DNA of 45,384 nucleotides from CAYJRR01 sp964372275 [NCBI: uncultured bacterium] (lineage in GTDB: Bacteria > CAYJRR01): the NCBI GenBank assembly GCA_964372275.1, contig CAYJRR010000012.1:1-45384 (forward strand). Reading direction: 5' to 3'. Positions 6,248 through 13,857 of this stretch are shown in pieces (within the stretch, counting starts at the first letter, position 1; each line of letters starts with the position of its first letter). Both the position numbers and the translations under genes were made by a program. A model generated the notes under the pieces. It ran no database searches. It was not told the DNA's origin and saw only the letters and a list, made by a program, of their open reading frames with translations.

Positions 6248-9090
6248 GGGCGATGCGCCACAGGCTGTGGATCGTGCTCGCCGCCGGCGTCGTCGTCGCC
6301 GGGTGCGGCCCGAAGGCGGGGTCGACCGACTCCGGTCGGGCGCAGCCGCGCGCCGGCGCGAGGGAGGTCGGCGGCCCCGCTCCGCTCGCCGGGCCGGTGA
6401 CGATCAACGGCCTCAACATCACCGAGCGCGAGACGAACACGGTGGTGCGGATCGAGGCGACCGGACCGATCCAGTCCGAGAGCTACACCGTCTTCAAGCT
6501 GACCGATCCGATGCGGGTTGTCATCGACATCCAGAACTCGACCAAGGGGGAGATCGGCGGTCCCTATTCGGTGGCGAACGGCACGGTCAACGACGTGAAG
6601 GCGACCTTCTTCGAGGACGAAGGGAACAAGGTCAGCCGGATCATGATCGGGCTGGAGAAGATCGTCGAATACAGCGTCCGTTCCGAAGGGAACGCCATCG
6701 TCGTGGAGATCCCGCGCGAAGGCCCGATGCCGGCCGTGACGCAAATGGGGACGAGCGGCGCGGCCGTCGCCGAGGCGGCCGCCGCCACCCCGCCGCCGGA
6801 GGCACCGATTGCGGAGGCCGCCCCGGTCGCCACCCCTCCGGTGCTGGCCGAGGCGCCGGCGCCGATCGAGCCGCTCCCGCCGGAGTCGGTACCGGCTCCG
6901 ATCGAGGAACCCGCGCCGACGCCGGAACCGATCGCGGAACCGGTCGCCGTCGCGCCGCCGCCGGATCCGGTGCCGGAGCCCACCCCGGAGCCGGCGCCGA
7001 TCGAACCGGTCGTGCCGGAGCCCGTGCCGGCGCCGACCCTCGCCGAGGTCATTCCGGAGCCGACCCCGGAGCCGATCGTCGAAACGGCTTCGCCGGATCC
7101 AATCGCCCCCGAGCCGGAACCGATCGCCCCGGCGCCGGAGCCGATCGCGGAACCTGTGATCGAGCCGATTGCGGAACCGGTGGTCGAGCCGGTGACGCCG
7201 GCGCCGGACCCGATCGAGCTCATCCCCGCGCCCCGGACCGCGCCGACCTCGTTGGTGAAGATGACGGCGCTCGACTTCGACAACCGCAACGCCAGCACCT
7301 CGCGGATCATCATCAAGACGGCGGTGCCGGTGGAGTACGAGCAGCTCGCCCCCGAGGGGAACACGGTGGTGCTCGAGCTCAAGGGGGTCCGCGTCCCGAA
7401 GAGCCTGGAGCGCGCGCTCGACACCAGCGAGTTCAAGAGCGCGGTGAAGCTGATCTCCACCTACCAGGCGGGGGACAACGCGCGGGTCGTGGTGCAGCTC
7501 CGCGAGAACGTGCCGAACAAGATCGTTCCCCAGGGGAACACCTACTATTTCGACTTCGCGCGCCCCGTCGGAATGAACGGCACCGAAGTGGCGGCCGTGA
7601 GCACCGACGCCGCCATCGCCCCGCCCGGCGTCGCGCCGGAACCGTCGGCCGCGCCGGAGGCGATCGCGGAGCCGCTCACCGACCCGCTGGTCGATTCCCC
7701 CGCGACCGCCCCCCCGGCGGTCGTCGTCGGACCGTCGAACGGCGTCCGTCCTCCCGAGGCGACGCTCGCCGATCCGGCCTTCGCCGCCAGCGCGTCCGGA
7801 AAGGTGGAATCGAGCGGCATGCGGAAGAACTACACCGGCCGCAAGATCTCGATGGACTTCAAGGACGCCGACATCCACGACGTCCTGCGGCTGATCGCCA
7901 ACGTCTCCAAGCTCAACATCATCACCAGCGATTCGGTCACCGGAAAGGTGACGATGCGGCTGATCCAGGTCCCGTGGGACCAGGCGCTCGACATCGTCCT
8001 CCAGTCGAAGAAGCTGGAGATGGCCCAGGAAGGGAACATCGTCCGCATCGACACCATCACGAACTTCACCGCCGAGCGCGACGAGAAGGCGAAGGCGCGC
8101 GACTCGCTCAGCAAGCTCCTGCCGATCGACACCCTGATGCTCCCGGTCTCCTACGCGGGCGCCGGCGACATGCAGGCGCGGCTGTCCGGATTCCTCTCCA
8201 AGGAGGGGAAGATCACCGTCGACGACCGCACCAACATGCTGTTGATCCAGGACCACCCCGAGCAACTGAACCGGATGCGCGAGCTGGCCAAGTTGCTCGA
8301 CCTGCAGACGCCTCAGGTGCTGATCGAGGCCCGGCTGGTCGAGGCGCGCACGGCGTTCTCGCGCACGATCGGCATCCAGTGGGGCGGCGCCTTCAATCCG
8401 AACCCGACCGGGCTGTTCTTCCCCAACACCTTCGGGGTCCGAGGCGGCAACGGCCCGTTGTCGGTCGGTCCTCGCGGCGCGACGCCGGAGGACAACCTGG
8501 CGATCAACCTTCCCGGTCCGTCGGTCTCCTCCTTGGCGCTCTTCTTCGGCAACCTGGGACAGACCTTCGACCTCGACGCGCGGCTCGGGGCGCTCGAGAC
8601 CACCGACGACATCAAGGTGGTCTCCAGCCCCCGCATCGCCACGCTCGACAACAAGGCGGCGCGCATCAGCCAGGGCGCGAAGATCCCCTACCTTTCCGCG
8701 AGCCAGCAGGGGACGCAGACCCAGTTCGTCGACGCCACCCTCGAGCTGTCGGTGACCCCGCACATCACCGCCGACAAGAGCATCTTCATGGTCGTCTCGG
8801 TGAAGAACAACCGTCCGGGCTCGCTCTCGGTCGGCGGCCAACCGTCGGTCGACGTTGCCGAGGCGGCGACCGAGATCCTGGTGAAGGACGGCGATACCAC
8901 GGTGATCGGCGGCGTCTACGTGGTGAACCAGACGAAGTCCCGGATCGGACTGCCCTGGCTCTACAAGCTCCCGTTCATCGGGCCGCTGTTCCGCACCTCC
9001 ACCACCTCGGAGGACCGGCGCGAACTGCTCGTCTTCCTGACGCCGCGGATCATCACCCGCTCGCAGGCCCAGGCGAAGAATGGGAACTAG
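6244..9090 (+). CDS. pilQ: Type IV pilus secretin PilQ with two AMIN domains and a possible lipobox
   Basis: PilQ is 948 residues and longer than most because of extended linkers. It forms the outer-membrane ring through which pili pass. Order of parts: signal with VVVAGC (Cys21), which would make it a lipoprotein; AMIN domain about 52-159; Pro/Glu-rich linker about 160-335; second AMIN domain about 337-441; a second Pro/Ala-rich spacer; STN/N0 domain from about 529 (ISMDFKDADIHDVLRLIANV); N1/KH-like domain about 629-700; secretin barrel from about 720. The barrel contains VVSSPRIATLDNKAARISQG and VGGVYVVNQ-type sequence, and near the end IGLPWLYKLPFIGPLFR and ELLVFLTPRII, the classical secretin C-terminal pattern. 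AMIN domains bind peptidoglycan in other proteins. Start ATG 6244 overlaps the pilP stop. Confidence 0.96.
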   Translation: MRAMRHRLWIVLAAGVVVAGCGPKAGSTDSGRAQPRAGAREVGGPAPLAGPVTINGLNITERETNTVVRIEATGPIQSESYTVFKLTDPMRVVIDIQNSTKGEIGGPYSVANGTVNDVKATFFEDEGNKVSRIMIGLEKIVEYSVRSEGNAIVVEIPREGPMPAVTQMGTSGAAVAEAAAATPPPEAPIAEAAPVATPPVLAEAPAPIEPLPPESVPAPIEEPAPTPEPIAEPVAVAPPPDPVPEPTPEPAPIEPVVPEPVPAPTLAEVIPEPTPEPIVETASPDPIAPEPEPIAPAPEPIAEPVIEPIAEPVVEPVTPAPDPIELIPAPRTAPTSLVKMTALDFDNRNASTSRIIIKTAVPVEYEQLAPEGNTVVLELKGVRVPKSLERALDTSEFKSAVKLISTYQAGDNARVVVQLRENVPNKIVPQGNTYYFDFARPVGMNGTEVAAVSTDAAIAPPGVAPEPSAAPEAIAEPLTDPLVDSPATAPPAVVVGPSNGVRPPEATLADPAFAASASGKVESSGMRKNYTGRKISMDFKDADIHDVLRLIANVSKLNIITSDSVTGKVTMRLIQVPWDQALDIVLQSKKLEMAQEGNIVRIDTITNFTAERDEKAKARDSLSKLLPIDTLMLPVSYAGAGDMQARLSGFLSKEGKITVDDRTNMLLIQDHPEQLNRMRELAKLLDLQTPQVLIEARLVEARTAFSRTIGIQWGGAFNPNPTGLFFPNTFGVRGGNGPLSVGPRGATPEDNLAINLPGPSVSSLALFFGNLGQTFDLDARLGALETTDDIKVVSSPRIATLDNKAARISQGAKIPYLSASQQGTQTQFVDATLELSVTPHITADKSIFMVVSVKNNRPGSLSVGGQPSVDVAEAATEILVKDGDTTVIGGVYVVNQTKSRIGLPWLYKLPFIGPLFRTSTTSEDRRELLVFLTPRIITRSQAQAKNGN
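6781..7236 (+). repeat. Proline/glutamate-rich low-complexity coding repeat inside pilQ
   Basis: The DNA repeats short units based on CCGGAGCCGATCG and GCGGAACCG, encoding PEPIAEP-like peptides with regular Pro-x-Pro spacing (for example PEPIAPAPEPIAEPVIEPI). It forms the linker between the first and second AMIN domains of PilQ. By analogy with the TonB proline spacer it may be a stiff rod spanning the periplasm or peptidoglycan layer. Such sequence is prone to length variation by slippage. The repetition is seen; the function is inferred. Confidence 0.75.
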
Positions 9091-9113
9091 AGGCCGGTGA
9101 CGGCGCTCGACCG

Positions 9114-10295
9114 ATGTTCACCTTCTCCACCGCGGGCGAGTCGCACGGACCGGGGCTGATCGCCGTCGTGGAAGGGGTGCCGGCCGGCCTTGCCCTTTCG
9201 TCCGAGATGTTGGCCGACGACCTGTCGCGGCGGCAGCGCGGCTACGGGCGTGGCGGGCGCATGCGCATCGAGCGGGACCGCGCGCGGATCGTCTCCGGCG
9301 TGCGCGGGGGGCGCACCTTGGGGAGCCCGATCGCGCTCTGGATCGAGAACCGCGACTGGGAGAACTGGCGGGAGGCGATGGACCCGGAACGTCCTCCCAA
9401 AGGCCCGCGGGCGCGCCGGGTCACGCGGCCCCGGCCGGGTCACGCCGACCTCGCCGGCTACCTCAAGTTCGGTCATCGCGATCTGCGCAACGTGCTGGAG
9501 CGGGCCAGTGCCCGCGAGACGGCGGCGCGGGTGGCGGTCGGCGCCGTCGGCCGCGTCTTCCTGCGGGAGCTCGGGGTCGAGATCGCGTCGGAGGTGTTGG
9601 AGATCGGCGGGGCGGGGCTGAAGCCGCAGGCGTGGGCCGCGCGCGATCCGGTCGCGAACCGCGCCGAGATCGAGGCGTCGGACGTGCGCTGCGCCGACCG
9701 GGCCGCCGCCGAGCGGATGCGCGGGGCGATCCGCGCCGCTTTGGCGGCCCGCGATACCGTCGGCGGGATCTTCCTCGCCGTCGCGGTCGGCCTTCCGCCG
9801 GGTCTGGGGAGCTACGCGCGCTGGGATTCGCGGCTCGACGCGCGTCTGGCGGCGGCGTTCATGAGCATCCCGGCGATCAAGGGGGTCGAGATCGGCGAGG
9901 GGTTCCTCGCCGCCGCGCGGCGCGGCAGCCGCGTGCACGATCCGATCCGCGCGCGGCGCGGCGGCGGGTTCGTCCGGCCGTCGAACAACGCCGGCGGGCT
10001 GGAGGGGGGGACGACCAACGGCGAGCCGCTCCGGGTGCGCGCGGCGATGAAGCCGATCTCCACCCTCTCCAAGCCGCTGCCGTCGGTCGACCTGGAGACG
10101 CGCCGGCCGGCGGAGGCGGCGGTGGAACGGTCGGACGCCTGCGCCGTCCCGGCGGCGGCAGTCGTCGGCGAGGCGATGATGGCGATCGAGCTCACCCGCG
10201 CGTTTCGAGAGAAGCTCGGCGGCGATTCGATGGAGGAGGTCTCCGCGGCGGCGAAGGGCTACCGGCGGCTGGTCGCACGCCGTGCGGGACGGTGA
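9114..10295 (+). CDS. aroC: Chorismate synthase
   Basis: AroC is 393 residues, the usual length. It catalyses the last shikimate-pathway step, 5-enolpyruvylshikimate 3-phosphate to chorismate, using reduced FMN in the cytoplasm. ATG 9114 yields the family signature FTFSTAGESHGPGLIAVVEG at the N-terminus. Other conserved segments are RQRGYGRGGRMRIERD, SPIALWIENRDW, TRPRPGHADLAGYLKFGHRD, RASARETAARVAVGAVGR, and near the C-terminus NNAGGLEGGTTNGEPL with RAAMKPISTL. It follows pilQ after 23 bases with no terminator visible, and its 3' end overlaps the first possible start of aroK-aroB by 14 bases. Confidence 0.97.
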   Translation: MFTFSTAGESHGPGLIAVVEGVPAGLALSSEMLADDLSRRQRGYGRGGRMRIERDRARIVSGVRGGRTLGSPIALWIENRDWENWREAMDPERPPKGPRARRVTRPRPGHADLAGYLKFGHRDLRNVLERASARETAARVAVGAVGRVFLRELGVEIASEVLEIGGAGLKPQAWAARDPVANRAEIEASDVRCADRAAAERMRGAIRAALAARDTVGGIFLAVAVGLPPGLGSYARWDSRLDARLAAAFMSIPAIKGVEIGEGFLAAARRGSRVHDPIRARRGGGFVRPSNNAGGLEGGTTNGEPLRVRAAMKPISTLSKPLPSVDLETRRPAEAAVERSDACAVPAAAVVGEAMMAIELTRAFREKLGGDSMEEVSAAAKGYRRLVARRAGR

Positions 10296-11985
10296 TCCTT
10301 TGCCGCGCGTGGAACGGATCTGGATGGTGGGGATGATGGGAAGCGGAAAAAGCGCCGTCGGATCGTTGCTGGCCCGCCGGCTCGGAGCCCGCTTCCTCGA
10401 CCTCGACCGTGAGGTCGAGCGGGTCGCCGGCCGGCCGGTCGCGGAGATCTTCGAGCGCGAAGGCGAGCATCGCTTCCGTACGCTGGAGGCGGCGGCGATC
10501 GCGGCCGCCGTCCGGGGCGAAACCCCGGCCGTGATCGCCACCGGCGGCGGCGCCGTGCTCGACGCCTCGAACGTGCGCCGCATGCGTCGGAGCGGGACGG
10601 TGGTGTGGCTGAAGGCATCGCCGGAGGCGCTCGCGCGGCGGACGGCGGGGAGCGCGCGGCCCTTGCTGCGCGGCGCTCGCGATCGTGCCGCGCGCTTGCG
10701 GGAGATCCTCGCCGAGCGCCAATCCCGATACGCGCGCGCGGCGCATGTCTCGATCGAAACGGGATCGGGCTCCGCGCACGCCGCCGTCGGATCCCTTCTC
10801 CGTTCCCTCTCCCGTCGCCTTCCGACTCCGACTCCGGTCACGTTCCGACAAGCGGAAGGGAGCCGGAGCCGGAGCCGTGAACGAGCAGGGAGTCGGAGTC
10901 GTGAACGGAAGGGAAGGCGGACGGGACGGAACGTAGCGATCTCCGTGCGAGTTCCCTTCTCCTCCCCGTCCTCCTACCCCGTCCGCATCGGCCACGGTCT
11001 CCTCTCCGACGTCGGCGCCGTCGTGCGCGGGGTCGCGCCGAAGGCGGACCTTGCGGTCGTCATCACCGACCGCAACGTGGCGCGGCTGCACGGGGCGCGG
11101 CTGGAGCGATCGCTTCGCGGCGCGGAGCTCCGGCCGGTGGTGCTGGCGATCCCCCCGGGGGAGCGGCACAAGACGATTGCGACGGTCGCGCGGCTGTGGC
11201 GTGCCGCCATCGACGCCGGGCTCGACCGGCGGACGCCGATCGTCGCCTTCGGCGGCGGAGTGGTGGGGGACCTGGCCGGATTCGTCGCCGCCACGGCGCT
11301 GCGAGGCGTCCCGCTGGTCCAGGTGCCGACGACGGTGGTGGCACAGGTCGATTCGTCGGTCGGGGGGAAGACCGGCTTCGACCTTCCGTCGGGGAAGAAC
11401 CTCGTCGGCGCGTTCAAGGCGCCCGCCGCCGTCGTGGCCGACCTCGACCTGCTCGAGACGCTTCCCCCCCGCGAGCGCCGCGCCGGGATGGCGGAGGTGG
11501 CGAAGACGGCGGCGATCGCCGACCGCCGGCTGTTCGCGCGCCTCGAATCGGCCGCCGATCCGCTGGCGATCGACGTCATCGCCGCTTGCGTGCGGATCAA
11601 GGCGGCGGTCGTCGCGCGCGATCCGGAGGAACGCGGCCTCCGCGCCGTGCTCAACTTCGGACACACAGTGGGTCACGGGATCGAGGCCTTCCATCGGTAT
11701 TCGCGGTGGCTCCACGGGGAGGCGGTCGCCGCGGGGATGGTGGTCGAGGCGGCGTTCGCCGCCTCGAAGGGCTGTTGTCGCGCCGAGGATGTGGAGCGTC
11801 TGTCGAGCCTGTTGAGGCGCTTCCGACTTCCGGTCGACGGCCCCCGGCGAGGCGCTGCCCGGTTCCTTTCCAAAGACAAGAAGAGGTTCGGAAACGTCCT
11901 TCGCCTGCCGCTCCTGGCGCGCATCGGGCGGGTCCGGCTGGTCGACGTTCCGCAGGTCGAGCTGAAGCGTTTTCTGATGGAATGA
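10282..11985 (+). CDS. aroKB: Bifunctional shikimate kinase / 3-dehydroquinate synthase fusion (AroK-AroB)
   Basis: One uninterrupted frame of up to 567 residues encodes two enzymes. Residues about 10-170 are shikimate kinase: P-loop GMMGSGKSAVG, DLDREVE, EGEHRFRTLE (shikimate-binding Arg) and the ATGGGAV loop. Residues about 222-567 are 3-dehydroquinate synthase: SYPVRIGHGLL, AFGGGVVGDLAGFVAA (NAD binding), VPTTVVAQVDSSVGGKTGF, and the metal ligands in NFGHTVGHGIE and LHGEAVAAGM. The roughly 50-residue linker is Pro/Ser/Arg-rich (EGSRSRSRERAGSRSRERKG) and encoded by repetitive DNA. Separate AroB translation from GTG 10945 is possible. GTG 10282, TTG 10300 and GTG 10309 are all possible starts, and only the last few residues before the P-loop depend on the choice. 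AroKB fusions are known in some other bacteria. Catalytic residues of both halves appear intact. Confidence 0.93.
   Translation: MRDGDPLPRVERIWMVGMMGSGKSAVGSLLARRLGARFLDLDREVERVAGRPVAEIFEREGEHRFRTLEAAAIAAAVRGETPAVIATGGGAVLDASNVRRMRRSGTVVWLKASPEALARRTAGSARPLLRGARDRAARLREILAERQSRYARAAHVSIETGSGSAHAAVGSLLRSLSRRLPTPTPVTFRQAEGSRSRSRERAGSRSRERKGRRTGRNVAISVRVPFSSPSSYPVRIGHGLLSDVGAVVRGVAPKADLAVVITDRNVARLHGARLERSLRGAELRPVVLAIPPGERHKTIATVARLWRAAIDAGLDRRTPIVAFGGGVVGDLAGFVAATALRGVPLVQVPTTVVAQVDSSVGGKTGFDLPSGKNLVGAFKAPAAVVADLDLLETLPPRERRAGMAEVAKTAAIADRRLFARLESAADPLAIDVIAACVRIKAAVVARDPEERGLRAVLNFGHTVGHGIEAFHRYSRWLHGEAVAAGMVVEAAFAASKGCCRAEDVERLSSLLRRFRLPVDGPRRGAARFLSKDKKRFGNVLRLPLLARIGRVRLVDVPQVELKRFLME
10819..10914 (+). 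repeat. Inverted and tandem repeats encoding the AroK-AroB linker
   Basis: A perfect 13-base inverted repeat, CGACTCCGACTCC at 10823-10835 and its complement at 10889-10901, flanks three tandem GGAGCC units (10859-10876). Two imperfect 24-base direct repeats follow (10867-10890 and 10891-10914, both containing a GTGAACG core). The unit has no stop codon in the aroKB frame and is translated as Ser/Arg/Glu-rich linker. The layout resembles an intergenic palindromic element captured in a reading frame; that origin is inference. Confidence 0.75.
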
Positions 11986-12034
11986 GGCATACTTGAAGGA
12001 TGCGGCCGACGGGCGCCGCATCGGGGAGGTTCCC

Positions 12035-12505
12035 ATGGGTCCCTGCAGATTCGGGCGTGCGATACGCCTCCTTTCGACCGCGATGTTGGTGGCCGCCGCG
12101 TCGGCCTGCACCTCCCCCTCCCCGCAGGTCGAGGTGGAGTGCGGCGCGGCCCCCACGCTCGCCTTGTCGGGCGATCTGGGGGTCACCAACTTTTTCCGCA
12201 TTGCGCAGACGGTGACGGTGAACGATCCCGGCCTCGCCACCACCGTCCCGCTCAACGATGTCGAGGTCACGGTGTACAGCGACAGCACCGCGGCTCAGGT
12301 CTGCAACGGGGTGTGTGGAACCGGCGACGACTTCGACACCGACTCCACGCTGACCACCGACGAGAACGGGATCCTCGACTTCACCGTCCAGCTGACGGTG
12401 CAGGGCCTGGAAGAGGGCGGATCGCAGACCGGCCAGATTCTCGAGGTGTTCGGGAGCGGCACCAGCACCTGCACCCTGTCCTACACGATCGAGAACCCGG
12501 AGTGA
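12035..12505 (+). CDS. Small predicted lipoprotein of unknown function
   Basis: I chose ATG 12035 because a strong ribosome-binding site (GGGGAGGT, 12022-12030 region) lies just upstream; a TTG at 11993 would add 14 unconvincing residues. The 156-residue product has a signal peptide and lipobox AASAC (Cys25). The mature part looks beta-rich and Ig/Big-like: VTVNDPGLATTVPLNDVEVTV, a Cys pair in CNGVCGTGDDFDTD and TDENGILDFTVQLTVQGL. The Asp-rich segment could bind calcium. I do not recognise a named family. It follows aroKB after 49 bases, and its stop overlaps the next TPR gene as GTGA, so the two are coupled. Confidence 0.72.
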   Translation: MGPCRFGRAIRLLSTAMLVAAASACTSPSPQVEVECGAAPTLALSGDLGVTNFFRIAQTVTVNDPGLATTVPLNDVEVTVYSDSTAAQVCNGVCGTGDDFDTDSTLTTDENGILDFTVQLTVQGLEEGGSQTGQILEVFGSGTSTCTLSYTIENPE

Positions 12506-13455
12506 CGTTCGACCGGTCGCAGCGGGCCGAGATCGAGCGGGCCCAGGCGGCGTTCGAGGCCGACCCTTCGTCGAAGGCGTTCGCACCGCTGGCCGAGGCC
12601 TACCGCGTCGCCGGACGGATCGACGAGGCGCTCGACGTGCTGCAGAAGGGGATCCCGCTCCATCCGGGGATCCCGGCGGCGCTGACGACGCTGGGGCGAT
12701 GCTTCCTCGCGCGCGGCCGCGCGGCCGACGCAAAGGGACCGCTGGAACGGGCGGTGAGCCTCTCCCCCGGTAGCCTCGCCGCTCTCTCCGCGCTGGCCGA
12801 GGCCTACGAGCGATCGGGGGAGGCCGACGCGGCGGCCAAGACCTACCGCACACTCTTGCTCCTCGATCCGGGCGATGCGCATTCGCAGGGCCGGCTCGCC
12901 GCTCTCCAGGCCCTGGGGCTCGCGCCGCAACAGGTGGAACGCGGACGGGCCGACTCCTTCGAGGTCCGCACCGCGGGCGATGCGCTGGGCGGTACGTTGC
13001 GTCCCGCCGCGATTCCGCCCCGTGCCGTTCCGCGCCCGCTCGATCCGCCGTCGGCCGGGCCGCGCGTCGTGCCGGCGATCGCCGTCGATCCGTCGCGCTG
13101 GACGCCGACGGCCCGGCCCGCCCCGCCGCCGGCGCGCGTCACATCGCCGGCGGTCCCGATCCAGACCGCGACCGTCGGCGATCTGTTCGTGCAGCAGGGG
13201 CACCCCGAAAAGGCGATCCCGATCTACGAGAACCTGCTGCGCCTCGACCCGTCGAACGCCGATCTCGCCCGCAAGCTCGCCGCCGCGCAGTCCGCCACCG
13301 CCGCGCCGGCGCCGGATCCGCCGCCGTCTCCCGCGCCGAATCCCGCCCGTGGAGCCGACGCGGAGCTCCGGACGCTCCTGTCGCGGGTGCGGGGACGGCG
13401 GCGCGGTCCGACTCCGGCGCCGGCGCTCGCACGTCGACGGAGCGAGCCGACGTGA
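12502..13455 (+). CDS. TPR protein with proline-rich linker
   Basis: This is a 317-residue protein from GTG 12502, translationally coupled to the preceding lipoprotein and to the following roadblock gene (GTGA overlaps at both ends). It has no signal peptide and is likely cytoplasmic. Residues about 1-135 hold several TPR units (FAPLAEAYRVAGRIDEALDVL, ALSALAEAYERSGEADAAAK). A Pro/Ala/Arg-rich linker spans about 165-215, and one more TPR unit follows (TVGDLFVQQGHPEKAIPIYE, NLLRLDPSNADLARKLAAAQ) before a basic tail. TPRs mediate protein-protein contacts. The neighbouring roadblock protein is an obvious candidate partner, by inference. Confidence 0.8.
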   Translation: MTFDRSQRAEIERAQAAFEADPSSKAFAPLAEAYRVAGRIDEALDVLQKGIPLHPGIPAALTTLGRCFLARGRAADAKGPLERAVSLSPGSLAALSALAEAYERSGEADAAAKTYRTLLLLDPGDAHSQGRLAALQALGLAPQQVERGRADSFEVRTAGDALGGTLRPAAIPPRAVPRPLDPPSAGPRVVPAIAVDPSRWTPTARPAPPPARVTSPAVPIQTATVGDLFVQQGHPEKAIPIYENLLRLDPSNADLARKLAAAQSATAAPAPDPPPSPAPNPARGADAELRTLLSRVRGRRRGPTPAPALARRRSEPT

Positions 13456-13856
13456 GCGATTCGAATGCTCGAGATCCGGGGGGACCGTCGCCCGGCGACC
13501 CCCTGCGCGAGATCCTCCGGGCTTCGGTCGAGCAAGTCGACGGCGCGTTGGCCTCGGTGGTGATGGGGGTCGACGGGATCGCGGTGGAGGAGTTCTCGCG
13601 CCAAGGGGCCGGCCTCGACGTGCAGACGTTGGGGACCGAGTACTCGAGCGCGCTCGCCGAGGTGCAGCGCACCAGTGACTCCCTCCAACGCGGAAAAGTG
13701 GAAGAGGTTTCGATCACCACCGACGGCGGGGTGGTGCTGATGCGGCCCGTCTCGGCCGAGTACTTCGTGGTGCTGGTGATCTCCGCCGGCGGAAATCTCG
13801 GGAAGGGTCGCTACGTCCTGAAGCGCGCCGCCCGCGCGCTGGCGGAGGAGATGTGA
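13452..13856 (+). CDS. Roadblock/LC7 domain protein (MglB-like fold)
   Basis: This 134-residue protein starts at GTG 13452, overlapping the previous stop. It shows the roadblock/LC7 pattern: an N-terminal helix ([20 protein letters not shown]), the central [13 protein letters not shown] strand pair, a long helix through [20 protein letters not shown], then [20 protein letters not shown] and [20 protein letters not shown]. Roadblock proteins dimerise and regulate small Ras-like GTPases; MglB is the GTPase-activating partner of the polarity switch MglA in Myxococcus. No MglA-like GTPase is encoded in the window, so the partner is unknown. Its position between TPR genes and aroQ in the pilus-shikimate unit matches, as I recall, Desulfuromonadota gene order. 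Confidence 0.85.
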   Translation: MSDSNARDPGGPSPGDPLREILRASVEQVDGALASVVMGVDGIAVEEFSRQGAGLDVQTLGTEYSSALAEVQRTSDSLQRGKVEEVSITTDGGVVLMRPVSAEYFVVLVISAGGNLGKGRYVLKRAARALAEEM

Positions 13857-13857
13857 C

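Noticed and set aside
6781-7236. Possible CRISPR-like or minisatellite array in pilQ
   Set aside because: Repeats are short, imperfect and follow the protein reading frame (Pro/Glu codons) without unique spacers; this is a coding low-complexity linker.
5617-8841. 1074-residue - strand frame opposite pilP and pilQ
   Set aside because: Arg/Gly/Asp-rich low-complexity sequence mirroring the pilQ repeat; no signal, motif or RBS.
9087-10841. 584-residue - strand frame opposite aroC and aroK
   Set aside because: No recognisable domain, Arg/Pro/Ala bias, and fully opposite highly conserved enzymes.
10282-11985. Reading aroKB as a sequencing error or pseudogene
   Set aside because: Both enzyme halves have intact motifs in one frame, and such fusions exist in other bacteria; only the repetitive linker is odd.
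11993-12034. TTG 11993 as start of the small lipoprotein
   Set aside because: ATG 12035 has a strong GGGGAGGT site and gives a normal lipoprotein signal; the upstream extension is charged and would spoil it.
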